DNA of 64,000 bases, taken from Sitta carolinensis (Eukaryota; Chordata; Aves; Passeriformes; Sittidae). Position 1 is the stretch's first letter; every line of letters starts with the position of its first letter. The position numbers were made by a program, and so were the translations under genes. The stretch spans positions 5,022,501-5,086,500 of the forward strand of contig JAVUNC010000019.1 of assembly GCA_032173965.1 (NCBI GenBank), given 5' to 3'. The notes under the pieces were generated by a model. The model had not been told where the DNA came from. It did no database searches and saw only the letters and a list, made by a program, of their open reading frames with translations. Of this stretch, positions 40,476-53,000 are shown piece after piece.

Positions 40476-41012
40476 GAACATCACGTGTCCTCTGAGAGCT
40501 TGGAGCATGGCCATGAGCAACACCAGTGACTCTGTGGTCCTGAGCAATGGCAGCATCTTGTCAAATGCTGCTGGCCCAGGGGGCATTGCAGTGAATGATG
40601 GAGACATCACAGCCCAACAGCTCCCATCCAAGGAAACACCAAGAACAAAGCCAAGCCCAAATGGCTGCCTGCAACTAAATGGTACAATCAAACCATCCTT
40701 TCTGCCTTTAGACAACCAAAGAACTCAGCAGATGTTGTCGCAATGCTGCCACCTTTGTCCATACCATCATTCTTTAAGTAGCCATAATAGCAAGCAAGAA
40801 TGTCATTCAGTGGTTGGCAGCTCAGCACCATCTCCTATGACCTCGTGCTGCATGCAGCCACACGCTGAGTACTCAGCCTCTATTTGCCAAAAACACACCC
40901 CTGTCTATCAGCCTGCCTGCTGTCTTCAGCCCTCCCCATCCTTCTGCCTTCACCATCAGTGGCCTGACCATTTCCAGCATCAGCCTGTGCAGCAACACAT
41001 AGCCAGGATAAG
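40476..41012 (+). CDS. DISP1: DISP1 exon 2: leader end, start codon, N-terminal cytoplasmic region
   Basis: The acceptor TTTGTTTCTTCAG ends at 40475 and the donor AG|GTAAGC begins at 41013. The first 31 nt are untranslated with no ATG; coding starts at ATG 40507 (AGCATGG context) and gives 168 codons plus two bases of Arg169. Residues 1-79 are Ser/Asn/Pro-rich and low in hydrophobicity. From about residue 80 to the exon end the sequence is strikingly rich in Cys (10) and His (12), with motifs such as [17 protein letters not shown] and [16 protein letters not shown]. This is the cytoplasmic tail before membrane helix 1. The Cys/His character is typical of vertebrate DISP1; I know of no established function for it. 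Metal binding or palmitoylation would be guesses. Reading through the donor gives Arg then an immediate TAA. Confidence 0.96.
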
Positions 41013-44000
41013 GTAAGCAGGTTGCATTATTTCTTAGTTCTCAAGATGGGTAATCTTTCCCAGAACTATTTTGTTTTCTGACAAAAGTAGATGACCTGAA
41101 GGGAAGGTGAACCAAATTTTTTTCCCAGTCGTTTTACGGATCAATTTTCCAAGTTATTATTTCCAGAAGAAACCAAGTCAGAAGGTTTGTTTTGCTGGGC
41201 TCTGTGAATATTCCTGAAGTGATTTAGTTCTTTCTTGGCAGGAAAAGGAGGCTGGGTTTTTTTTCTTCTCTGGGGATTGTTTGGAAGCTCATTAGCTCAT
41301 TTAGAAGACATGGGGTACACCTGTATTGAATAAAACAAACCAGTACAGAAATAGCTAAGAATACACTGAAAAATCTGGTATGTCTGCACAGTCCAATCAA
41401 AACACACATTTCCTTAAAAAGATGCATTGAAAAATAATTTCAAGAATTCTATTCACACATGCACAGGGTGTTTTTCTTTGTCAGGTCAGCTGGTTCAGTG
41501 GGGTGCCCTCATGTCTTTTCAGCATAGGTTATCTGCTCAACTTGAAAATTGTGCTCGGATTGAGAAAATTTGGATTGTTCCAGGTTTTAGTCCTTTCTGT
41601 TCTCCATTTCATAAGAACCTGCCTCTTTGTATTTGTTAGCTTTGGAGTTCCAGAACTTCAGGGAGCAACAAACACAAGAAAAATCTTCTACAGCCTTCTG
41701 GTCCTGGGAAAAATCAGTCAGTCTAAGAGACAATTTCTAAAACCAATATTCCCAATTGAAGGAGGACTCCTTGAAGCTTTTAAGTGAGGTTATTATTTTT
41801 TCTGAGTTGCTAAAAGGGCTAAAAGGGATGGATTTTCATGGGATCATGAAAAGCTACCCTTCTCCCTGTTCTCCAACATCTGCAGCCTTGTTCAAGAACT
41901 TGGAGCTAAGAGTATTTCTCAGTCAATGATTTTGTCTTGGTGAAATATATGAACTAATTTTAAACTCCTAAAAATATCAGACTGGGAAAAACATGTAATG
42001 TGGAAAAACTCAAAGTGAATAAAGCTTTTTTTCTCTTAAGGTAAAAGCAGATGAAAATAGAGATGATAATACAGACTGCAAATCAGCTTTCTCCTGCCAG
42101 TTACTCCACTTTCAAATGGAAAAAATCTTAGTTGTCAGAACTGCTTACAATCAGAGATGTTTTTTCCACCCCGTACTTGTTTAAATGTCAAGCAAAGATG
42201 TTGTATAATTTTGTATGCAAAGGTATGCAGGAAGTTGAACTATTGTAGGATCAGACATACTTTTTAAACTGCCAGAATGGTTGCACTGATTTCACTGTTT
42301 TTCTCCCTGTGCAGCAGGGCTGTAAAACTTCATCTGTATTCCATAGTCATGAGGAAGGGAACAAATGTCATCTGTAGTCTGGGTTTCTGGTTTTAGCCTA
42401 GAAATAAAAACAGTGAAAATTTCTTTTGGATGTGATAAATAATATTTTCTGTCGCGCTTCACAGATACAAAAACTGTTTGAACTGCTCTGATTTGGCTCT
42501 TGAGCCAACACTCTGGTTTTTCATCTTGCACTTCCTTGCCTTACCATACACGTCTACAAAAATATACAGAAACTATGAATAATGATTTATGATGAATGGT
42601 TTGTCTTCCTGTGAGCAGTCAAAACAAAGATGCAATCCAACTTTTAAAGCACCTATACTTATTTAATCAGCTCTATCTGCTAGCATACCCTGCATATCCC
42701 TATCAAATGATTCCTGGGCTGCTTCCATGCCTTTTCTCTCCATGAACTGCTCATGGCTGCACTAATGGACAAAGTATACAGTGTATACTGATCTGACTGG
42801 CACTTAGCATGGAGCCAAAGCCTCTTCTCTCTCTCCAGACTCAACAAGGTGTGTCTCAATAGCACAGTCTCTCATTGCAGTGTGAAGTTATCACCCAGAG
42901 AGGCCACTGTCCATGCAGACACATTGGGAGATGGTAAAAACTGGGAGCAACTGGGTGCAGCATTGCACGTGGATGGATGTGCCCTGAGGAAGAAGCAAAC
43001 TGCCTCATTTGTAGCTACTTGGCAGTGTTAAAAAGGAGAGGTGATAAATGTGTGTTCCTTTTTTATGTGCTCAGGTAACTTCCTGTAAACAGAAGAGTAA
43101 CACTTAGGTGTGTGATATTTCAATGTGATCATTGTTCCACACTCTTAAGTTTTTTGCAGTTTGAGCTGCACAGCAGCTTCCTCTCCAGGTGTTTTTATTA
43201 CAAGGTTCATTGGAAATCATCTAGCTTTATAAAATGTGCATGTTTTAGCAGGGTTATTTAAAATGCAGATTTTCATACAATACATTAGTATGTAGTCAAA
43301 CTACACTTAATTTTGCTTCTATTTTTAAAAAATGTGTTCAAATATCGTTACAATTTTAAGAAGGGGGGAAGATATGATTAGCTAGAGGAGGTGAACACTT
43401 TGAAGACTGTATCACTGATGCTTACAGCTCTGGGTGAGTAACCAATTGTTTCAGCACAACAGGTTTTGTCAGGTTTTGAAGCCCAAGGCTTAACGTTTGT
43501 CAGTGACCTAATATTAAAGGAATGTAGCTCTGGTATATCATTGCAGATTGGTGTGAGTAAAGACAGATTGAAATAATGCCACACTTGTCCTGTCCTCTTA
43601 AAGCTGGCTGTATCTGGAATTTTGTAGAGGATTCAGCTTTGAAGTTTTACTAAATTTCATGGAAACATCATCTATCCACCATATCTTGAGAGTCTGGACA
43701 ACTGTTAATTTTTTTTAGGTTGGTGAAAAAGTTCTGTAGCATAAAATAATTTTTTTTTTCTGGTTGGTGTTTTGCAGCATGATTGTGGTAAAAAATTCTA
43801 TTGTAAAAGTAGGTAAAAAAGGTCAACATTTGGTCATAATGATTTTAGGGATTTTAGATATTTTTCTGAGGTTGGAAGATCTTGAGTAAAGTTTCTTGTG
43901 TTATTTCATGCACATATTTAAGAAGTAGCTCATGTAAACATGTTCATACCTCTTTTTTCAGTGGCCATAGTATCTTGACCACACAAACACTCCCTGGGAA

Positions 44001-47000
44001 ATTCCAGCCATCTCTCCATATCAGAATGTATTTGTCTGGGGTTTGATTTGCTTTCTAACCATTTTATAAATTTACCTGTGTAGGAGCATGGCAAATTTAA
44101 TTCTCTTCAGTACCATTGAATGATTTTTTTCACCCTACACCTTTGGAGACCACATGCTGCAGTATCCCTTTTTGTTGGAAAATGCACTTATGTATCCCAA
44201 GAAACCTGGGGGTTTAGACACACTGGAAGATAATTGCTGCCCCTCCTTTACTGCCACCTGCTTCTGTGGTCTTCAGCAAGGTGGAGTAGAAATGGGGAAA
44301 ACCAACCAAGTAAGGCTGTGAAAGAAATGTGAAGATTGATCCACAATGAGTGAGTTAGGAGTCCCTAGGGAAAAGTAAAACTGTGCACCCAGTAGCATGC
44401 TTAGTGGGATGAAAGGAGGATAAAATAAATAGTGAACAGTTGCATAATTCTCTAGGAGAACTAAATACTACCATTTTAAAAAAGGCCAGGAAACTCTTAC
44501 AAACTTTCCTGGTATTTTTCAAAACTTCTTCTTCCTATAGGAATGTATGCATGTAAATAGGAGTGGAAGAGGAAGGATGTGCAAGAATCATTCAGGAAGT
44601 CATCTCAGGGTTGTGGAAGGCATGGAATAACAGTGGTGGTGTCTCTGCTACCAAACTGGATTGCTTCCCTCAGACCCACATGGGAAGTTTTTAGGGGGAA
44701 AACACCAGTGAAAAGCTACCTGTATGCTTGTTAATCTTAATGCCAATTCTGCTGGAATCTCTCTGGTGATAAAATCTAGAAAACTTAAGTCTGTGGACTC
44801 AGAGACATAAGGTAGGGCACAAGAGGTCAGGGAGCTGTGAAGGAGCTGCTGGTGCTGCTGCTAAGGAAAATGCTCCAGACTGCCAGTGTGTGCAGTGCTC
44901 ACACTTTTGCAGTATCAAACTGATAAATTCAAACAAGCACTCTTGGCTCAGGGTGAACCTGCTTTGTGTCACCCACTGTTATTTACTTTTTTAGACTACT
45001 GTTAATGCTTTTGACTAAAGCAGACAAGTAAGGAAAACTGTTCTGAAAAGCATCTGAATTATCTGTGGTAAAAAAATCCAAACCCAGACTGAGAGGATAA
45101 ATGGGATGATCTCTCCACAGTCATGAAGTCATCTCAAATTGGAACAGGAAAATCTGTTTAAAGCCCCACAGAATCCTTACTTTGGCTAAAATTTAAGAAT
45201 TGCTCCTTATCCCCCACCAGCCTACTTTGGAGGTTTTAGCTCCCAAAGCTTAGTTAGTTTAAATTGATGGATTCAAAGTTTTTGTTTGCTAGACCAATTT
45301 ATATTCTAAAGAAGGCAAAAAAACAGTGTCAGGAAACTGCTAAAGCATCCAGACTTATTATACATCTTTCTTTCAGTTAGATTTAAACCTTCTTTTGCAG
45401 TGTTTTGGCATTGCAGATTTATGTGGTGGTTCTGGGATTCTGGGTTCTGCTGTGTCTCAGAGTTCTGTGCCACACACTGTTCAAACAGCACTGCAGATAT
45501 ACTTGAATATTTACACTTTATTTAATACTTTAAAACGAAGCTCTGTCAAAGTGAAAAAGCTGTGAAGTGAGGATAGAACACTACAGCTGCCTCTTAACCA
45601 TTTTAGGTTTTTCCTGCTAGTTATTTGGCATAAAGATTAGAACCAGAAAAAAAAAATCTCCTGTTTTTTCAAAAAGCAAGGGAATGTTTGCCAAATACCA
45701 ATCTTAATAACAAGACTTTGTTATGAAACAGTTCCCTGCTTGATTCCAGGAAAAGGATAATTGTTATCTAGTACATTCTGCATGGCTTGCAGAGCTGATT
45801 TTGCATATACATGTGTATAAAATATTTTCAAATATTCTCATTTCAGCAACATGAACTGTTCACAAAATTTTTCCACGGAGCTTTTTTAACAACTTATCCT
45901 ATTTTGAAAGTTTTCAGCTTCTGCTTTATTTGATGCATTAAAAGATATTTTTGTTTTCACTTTTTATATGAATTGTATACTAATGTCTTTTGTACAAAAT
46001 ACATATGCATATAATGACTTAAAAATTAATAAAAGAACCTTTCTGCCTTCCCCTAGGAAGATTAAAAATAGGAATCTTTAAGAAGAAACCTTTAGGTCAG
46101 GTTTCTGGAAGTGGGATTTTTGAAATATTTTATCAACTTTTAGCAACTAAAAGGCAAGAGCTGTTACCATCATTTCATCCAGTGTTCAGCATGTTGCAAA
46201 TCTTTTGGGTCATGCTATAGATCAGGAGTTCCTGAAACAATACAAATTCTGGCTCTATTCTCATTTATTCTGTGACAAAAATAGGATTCTCCTCTTCTTA
46301 TTAGAAAGCATTAATAACCCAATGGCATACTTGGGATTTTGATGTACTTGAGAAAAAAAAAGAAAAGGAATGTGAAGCCATCTCCTGCATGCATCCGAGT
46401 CCAAATGTGGGATTCTCTGTTGTGCCTGTGAGGAGAAGTAGATTTTCCCTGTGACCAAATGAACTGGTTCTTTTTCTTTCTTTAAAATAATTTTTCATGT
46501 CATAATTTGAGCTGTGCAGTGAGATTCTACTGAGTAAAGAAATCTCTTAAAGCTTGGACTATCAATGCAAAATAGAAATGAGATGGTGCCACTGACAGAT
46601 CAGTGGGGGTAAGGGAAGTTACAGGTAGAAATCCTGATGATGTTTCAGAGAACTTAGTCTCACTATTGGCAAGTTAAGGTGTTTTTTGGTTCTTCTCTAG
46701 TAAAATCATAAGTAGATTTATGTACTGCACTGGAAAAGCTTATTTGCATCACTTCTCCCATATTTTCTAGCATGGGATACCTAGCCTCAAAATTCTTATG
46801 GTACATTTCCAGTTCATAGGAGGTTTAGTTTGTTCTGTCAAATGGATGAACTTCTGCAAATGTTTTGCTGAACAGCTTTGATTATGTTAAATCTGTTTTA
46901 TAGCCTGTTCAATCCTAGAGGACTCATTTGGGATCTTAGCTCCAATACTGGAAACTTTAAATGTTCAGTAAATATTTCCTTTTTTTGCTTGCTTGTTACT

Positions 47001-50000
47001 GCGCATACAAAACAAATTTCATGTCAGGAGATCCAGAAGATAATGTTGCATTATATATGTACAAGTTTTCATTAGCACTAGCAAAAAATTACATATTAAA
47101 TCCTTTAAAATATATTATTTGTGTTGAATACACATTTGTTTTATATGCTTAAAAGTTATAGCATTCTAAATGACTAAATTCACAAATAATGAAACAGGAG
47201 TTCAACACTGAAGAGAAATACTTGACTAAATTTAGAACAAAGATCTTAAGTGACAGTATTTTCATTTGCTGCAAGAGATTAAATATGCAGAAAGATAAAA
47301 ACTATTGTTTGTCCCTATATTTAGAGGAATAATTTGGAGAATTTGTAAGTGCTTTTAGTCTATCTTTAGAAAAGCCCTCTGCTCCAAGGAGGTTTTCTGA
47401 GAGCAAAACTGGTGACGTACAATCACAGAATCTTACATCTGCACAGGAAGGAAGAGTGAAGCATGTACCAGTTGAGGTGTGATTTATGACACTCCAAATC
47501 TCCCTACTCCAGAGCCAAACGTCCATGTGCTTAATGTCAGTCATTAATGCCTATAAGAACTTGCACTTCAGCCTGTGTGGAGAGATACCATCATAAAAAT
47601 AGGCACTCTTGGACGTTTGCATTCTCCTTGGTACAGTGAGATGGGGTTTTTCTTCTGTGTATGTTGTGATTGCTTGGGTCACATTAATTTCCTGTCTGTC
47701 AGAGAAATACAAGATGTGGCCCTGACCTTGCCTTACTCCATTCAACTGGGAAGTGTAATAAAAACAGCTTTGAAATAAAATATTTCTAAGGAAGGGACTT
47801 TTTGCCAGTAAAAATGTTGAAAACCACTCTAGTCATCATTTAAATCCCAGAACATATCTATTAATTTCACTGTAATTACCAAGAAAAGAGAAAAGACTAA
47901 TGGTTTTAGACTTGTGAAGGATCTTGAAATAATATTAGTCTGCTCCAAATTAGCTGTTGGCTTGTTTTCAGATAATGATTCATGGTGGTATTTTACTAAG
48001 TTTTTTTTTTTATTATTCCCTTTAATAGTTCAGAACTTTTGTTTGACTTGCCAGCCAGTGCTCTATGTGGTCCTGCCTTCAGTGCTTCAGAAGTTTAAGG
48101 AATATATATATATAGCTTCAATTAAACCTTTTAAAGAAGTGTATACTTTAAATTGTGTATAAACTTTGCCATTTAAAGCAGGGAGAATCCAGTTGAAGTA
48201 TGCTTGATGGCAATCTTATTGACAGTTTTGGAGCAGTGTTTAAAAGTGGCTACACTCGTTGGAGAAAAGTTTGGGGTAGAAGAATACAAGAAAAGTGTTT
48301 GGAGGGTCTGTATGACTTGGCTCCTTCATAGGCTCTCAGATTTTCCTACAGAGAAGATGGTTTAATTTCTTTTCATTACAAATGAACCAAGTAGATGCTA
48401 TAAAGGAAAAGAGCCAGCATTCCTAGTGGTTGATAATATTTAGTCAGTTGTTGAAGATGAATGAGGGAAGACATTAGAAAATAATGGAAAACTGCTCATC
48501 ATAGCAAAAAAAAACTAAATAAATTGGGAGGCTTATAAAATTTTTTTGGCAACTTAATCTGTTGGATTTGTTGTCTGAGTGATTGTTAAAATGATAAAGC
48601 ACATAGGTGTTATGTCTGATATAACAGCAAAAGCTAGCTTGATATTTAGGAGCAATTCAAATTGTTCTCTTGGGTCAATGACATTCTAAAAACATGAGGA
48701 TTTTCTTCCTGTGCAGGGATTTAGTTTGCATTGTGTGTTCTGATGGAGAATGTACAATATGATGCATATCTCATTCTATCCTCCGGGGATTTAGCTTATC
48801 CAGGAGTATAATAATGACAAAAAGCTCATTTTATCACTTCTGGTAACCAGATCTACCAACAAAGGGAATAGTTTCACTCTGGCAAAGTAAAGCATTGAGG
48901 TTAAACACCTCATAATCCTTGGACAGGAGAGTCTTTTTTTTTTTTTCAGTAAATACAGCTATTTATTGCAACTTACCGTTTTTGACTCCAGTGACTCTTT
49001 AAGTGCAAATCAAGAGTGCAAAATGAATCTGTTCTGTGCAGGACCAGGAGCTGGACTTGAGTGATCCTGATGGGTTCCTTCCATCTCAGCATATTCCATG
49101 CTTTTATATTGTATAAATTCTTTATGAAAATATCAGTAAGCTGTACATTTATTTTCAAATTTTTGTGCAGCTCAGCACCAAAATGACCTTGCTGGGAGAG
49201 CAGCTTCTGCTTCCCTTCGCTCCTGTCTCCTAGGAATGAAGCAGAGGAGAAGCAGCCACATGGACAGTTTCAGATTTATCCAGTGCTATTTGTTGTTTCC
49301 TTACACCTCAAAATAGGGCACAACAATTGCAGGCAGTGCCTTTGTGCTGCCCCACTTCAGGCTGGTAGGCATTAATTTCAACTTAAAGTCTGACTGGCTT
49401 CTTGTTCCTCCAAGGGAGAAAAAAGAGGAAAAGCACTTCTATATCCAATTTCCAGTCTCTGCATCTGCACATGGTGAAATAGAAGTTAATTGCAGCTAAG
49501 TGAAATGACATAAATCAGAAATCAAATGTTTAGCAAAGGCAATATGCAGAATTGTAATAGGAATTTTAGGAAGGTAATATTTGGATCAGTTAGTGCAAAG
49601 ATATGGTTTGGGATGTGTCAGTGCTTTTTAACTGACTCCAAAACCTCCCGACACTGCTGTCAGTGTAAGCAGAAATGTTCCTTTTTAAAATCATATTCCT
49701 GTTTCTCTCAACCTCTTAGGATATTGATAGCTGCCTTTTTAACACTTTTTGAAATGAGTAAACTTGCTGGTATTATAACAGCCCTTTCTAAAGACACCAT
49801 TCCTCCTTTTCAGCGTGTTACACAGAAGGATGCTGGTCTTCCAAAATACATTTAATACTGAGAAACTTCTGGGGGCTTTAACCAATCTATTCAGCTTTTC
49901 TTCATGAATTTCTTAATTGTGTGATGTTCAGGCAAAACTTGCCACTAGGAAAGGAGAGGATGAATCAAAGCATATGTTGGGCAGGGGCTGACACTTGCAG

Positions 50001-53000
50001 TAAATGGTGCTAGAACAGAGCCTGTCCTTTTCTTCCTCTTTCACTTTTCCCCTCTTGGTGAAAAGTGTTTATTAGATTTTCATCAGTGACTGCAGTTTGT
50101 CCAGTAGCTTGGTTGTGCTGGTTGTGTCACCAACAACTGTGATTGTCACCTTCTGCTATCAGACTTGTGAGAACTAAGTACAAAGGTAATTTAATACACA
50201 GATCAACTTGGCTTTTGTCCCAGCAAAAGAGTGGAATTCACCATTTCTTTCTCATGAAAACTGATGAGGACTCTTTCGTCCACACTTTTTTTTGGAGGCT
50301 GATGGTGTTATTTAAACTGGCTCAATGAAAGTATAATACTTCAAAAATTAGATACAGCAACATTAATTAAGTGGGAAAGATCTGGTTTTGCCATGCATTT
50401 CAGTATTTTAGAGCATAACTAAAGAATTTTGGGGCACAGTTTTCAGGGATAACTTTTCCTATTGACCAATATAATAGAGTCATCACAACAGCTGCAAGGG
50501 ATTGGTTACACTGCTGGAATTCACCCGGGTGTACCCAGGTTTTTTCAATGCATGCTTTTCAAAACAAAACAGTTTGATAGCAGGTGTGACCTTTAACCCT
50601 CCCTAACTTTGAAGAACTTAATCATCATCATTTGTTCCGCACTGAATATATTTTGCAGGTGGAGGAAGCAGAGGGAAATGTAATTTGGTTTTGATGGGAC
50701 GGGGGGAGGATGAGGAATGATTGTGTTGGTATTTTTACCCACTTTGTGTAAACCAAATTAGGCAAATCTAATTTTAAAGTAGCCCCCATGCAGAAGAAAA
50801 CAACTTTATCTACTAATATAAGCTGGAATTGTCATAGAAACCTTTATACAAGTTAGCATAAATACAAAGCCTGTTCTAATCAGTGTGGCTGGGTGGCTCT
50901 GCTTGTGCCAAAGCCTTGTCTGATACTGTCACTCACAGCAGAGCCCATTATGGCACAGACAGAAACAAGTGACTGAAGATACATGGAAATTCAGATCTTT
51001 ACAAACGAAAGTTAGAAATTCATGTTTGAACAACCTTTCTAACAGCAAATATGTCCGTTTATATTTTTCTCTCATCTGTAAACCCAGGAGCTGCAGTTAA
51101 AAGTTCGTTATTCCCCGCACTGTGGCTTTGCCCCCTGTTCCATACAGTTGTGAAGGCACATTCAGTGTGCTCTGCCTTGGTGCAAGTTCATCAGAGGGAC
51201 TGTCTGTTTAAGCATTTCTCTTCATCCAGAGTCCTGTTACTGCTCACTTCAGATTCAAGTGGAGGGAGTTTTGACTTCAGTACCTGGTTTCTGATCCCCC
51301 AGTCTAGCCTGAGTTGGGAAAAGTTAATTTTGTGGTTGAGGCCGTAGATCAGACAAATGAGCCTTGCACAACTTCTTTTCAGCCTCGGGGAATTTATTGT
51401 TCAAAGCAATTCCAGAACTCAGCTCAGTTGGGTTTCTCTACATCCTGGATGCTGGTGAGGCTGTTGTGGTGCTACCAGAAGTTTTTAGCATCAGTTGGAA
51501 AACTGGTTATGTTCAGTACCTCTGGAAGTCAGATTTGTGCACCTAGTCTGAAGGTTGGTGACACTTCATAAATTTAATCTTTTGTGGCTGCATTTAGAGG
51601 AGAATCTTTGTCCATACCTTTCCTTATCCTTGAGTTACTCTCCAACTGCAGATTGGTTATTCTGCTTTTCTCTAACTTCCTCATGGCTGAAAGGAGCAAA
51701 TCTTATTACTGGGTAGTAGTAAACAACTCTTACTACTTTGAAGAACAGCAAATTTCATTTCTGTGGAGTGGATTAAGTTTTTTCTGAAAATCTGAGATGA
51801 GTCTGAAGATTGAATTGTTTATCTGTGTGTGAGTTTGAATTGTTTATCTGTGTACAGCTCTATGCTTTTGGCAACCTCACTGTGATGTTTTTACTAAGTG
51901 ATCTGTTTTATGCAAGTACCTGTTTCTTAACTCAGTGCTTTCCATACTTTTTTAAAGAAGTAATATTAAATGAGTCCTTGGTGGTAAAACAAATTCATAG
52001 CTTCACTGAAGCTGTTGTATGGCTACAATTTTTGAGTGATTTTATGTCACATTCTTGAAATGACTTGCAGATTCTTCATGAAGTTTTTTTTTTTAAGTGA
52101 AATTTATGTGAATCTTACTGGTCCAGTAGCTAAGAAATTGAAGTGCCCACTGAACAGTGTTAGATAATAATTTTCACTTGGGTTTGCTATCTCCTCCTCA
52201 AAATAATATTCTTTATATTAGATTTTTAAGAAATAACAAAAACTTCATAAAAATATTTCATAGAGGTATCCCATCTCATTCTACTTCCTATATTATAGCA
52301 AGACAGAATTTATGGCCAAAATAATTTTTTGTAATGGAATTACAAAGGGCAACTATGAAATTTTGTGAATTACAGTCAGAACATGGTGTTGTGGTTGTCT
52401 GTTTCCATCATGTGCAAACTTTGTCATAATATTCAATAGTATTGGATTTTTATCATATTAGTTTATTTGGTCTCTTGTTGAAAACTGGAAAAGCCTCTGG
52501 AATAGTAGTCCCAAAAATCAGCTGCATAAAATTCCACTTTTGAAAACCCAGCTGTCAGGAGCTGTAATTATTCTGTGAACTACTTGTTTGCAAAGACTCA
52601 ATTGAATATGATTGTGGGCCTTTCAAAATAATTCATATCCTAAAATATCTGATTTTTATAATTTATATGCTTACCCATGTATGAGAATAATTAAACAAAT
52701 TAGTGTGTGCATGCATATTTCATGCATTCTCAATTACTCTCTTTTTTTCTCTTCTTTCAGGCCAGCCAGACCATTCAAGTTACCAAAAAGGTAAGGTTCA
52801 GTGCTGTCACAGCTGAGCTTTGTGGGATTATAAAGGTGGTAGAGGAGGTGATGGCAAAGCTGTCATTCCCCATACAAAGCAAGAATAAGGAATATTCAAA
52901 GAAAATAATAAACATTCAAATTAAATCAGATTTTGAAAGTGTTTCTTTAGGCAGTGGCAACTTCTGCAACTGCCATGGGAAACCAGGGTGGCAGATAGTA

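Noticed and set aside
40257..40715. 152-codon minus-strand open frame over the DISP1 start-codon exon
   Set aside because: It is the antisense shadow of a real coding exon and part of a tandem duplication, with no recognisable domain.
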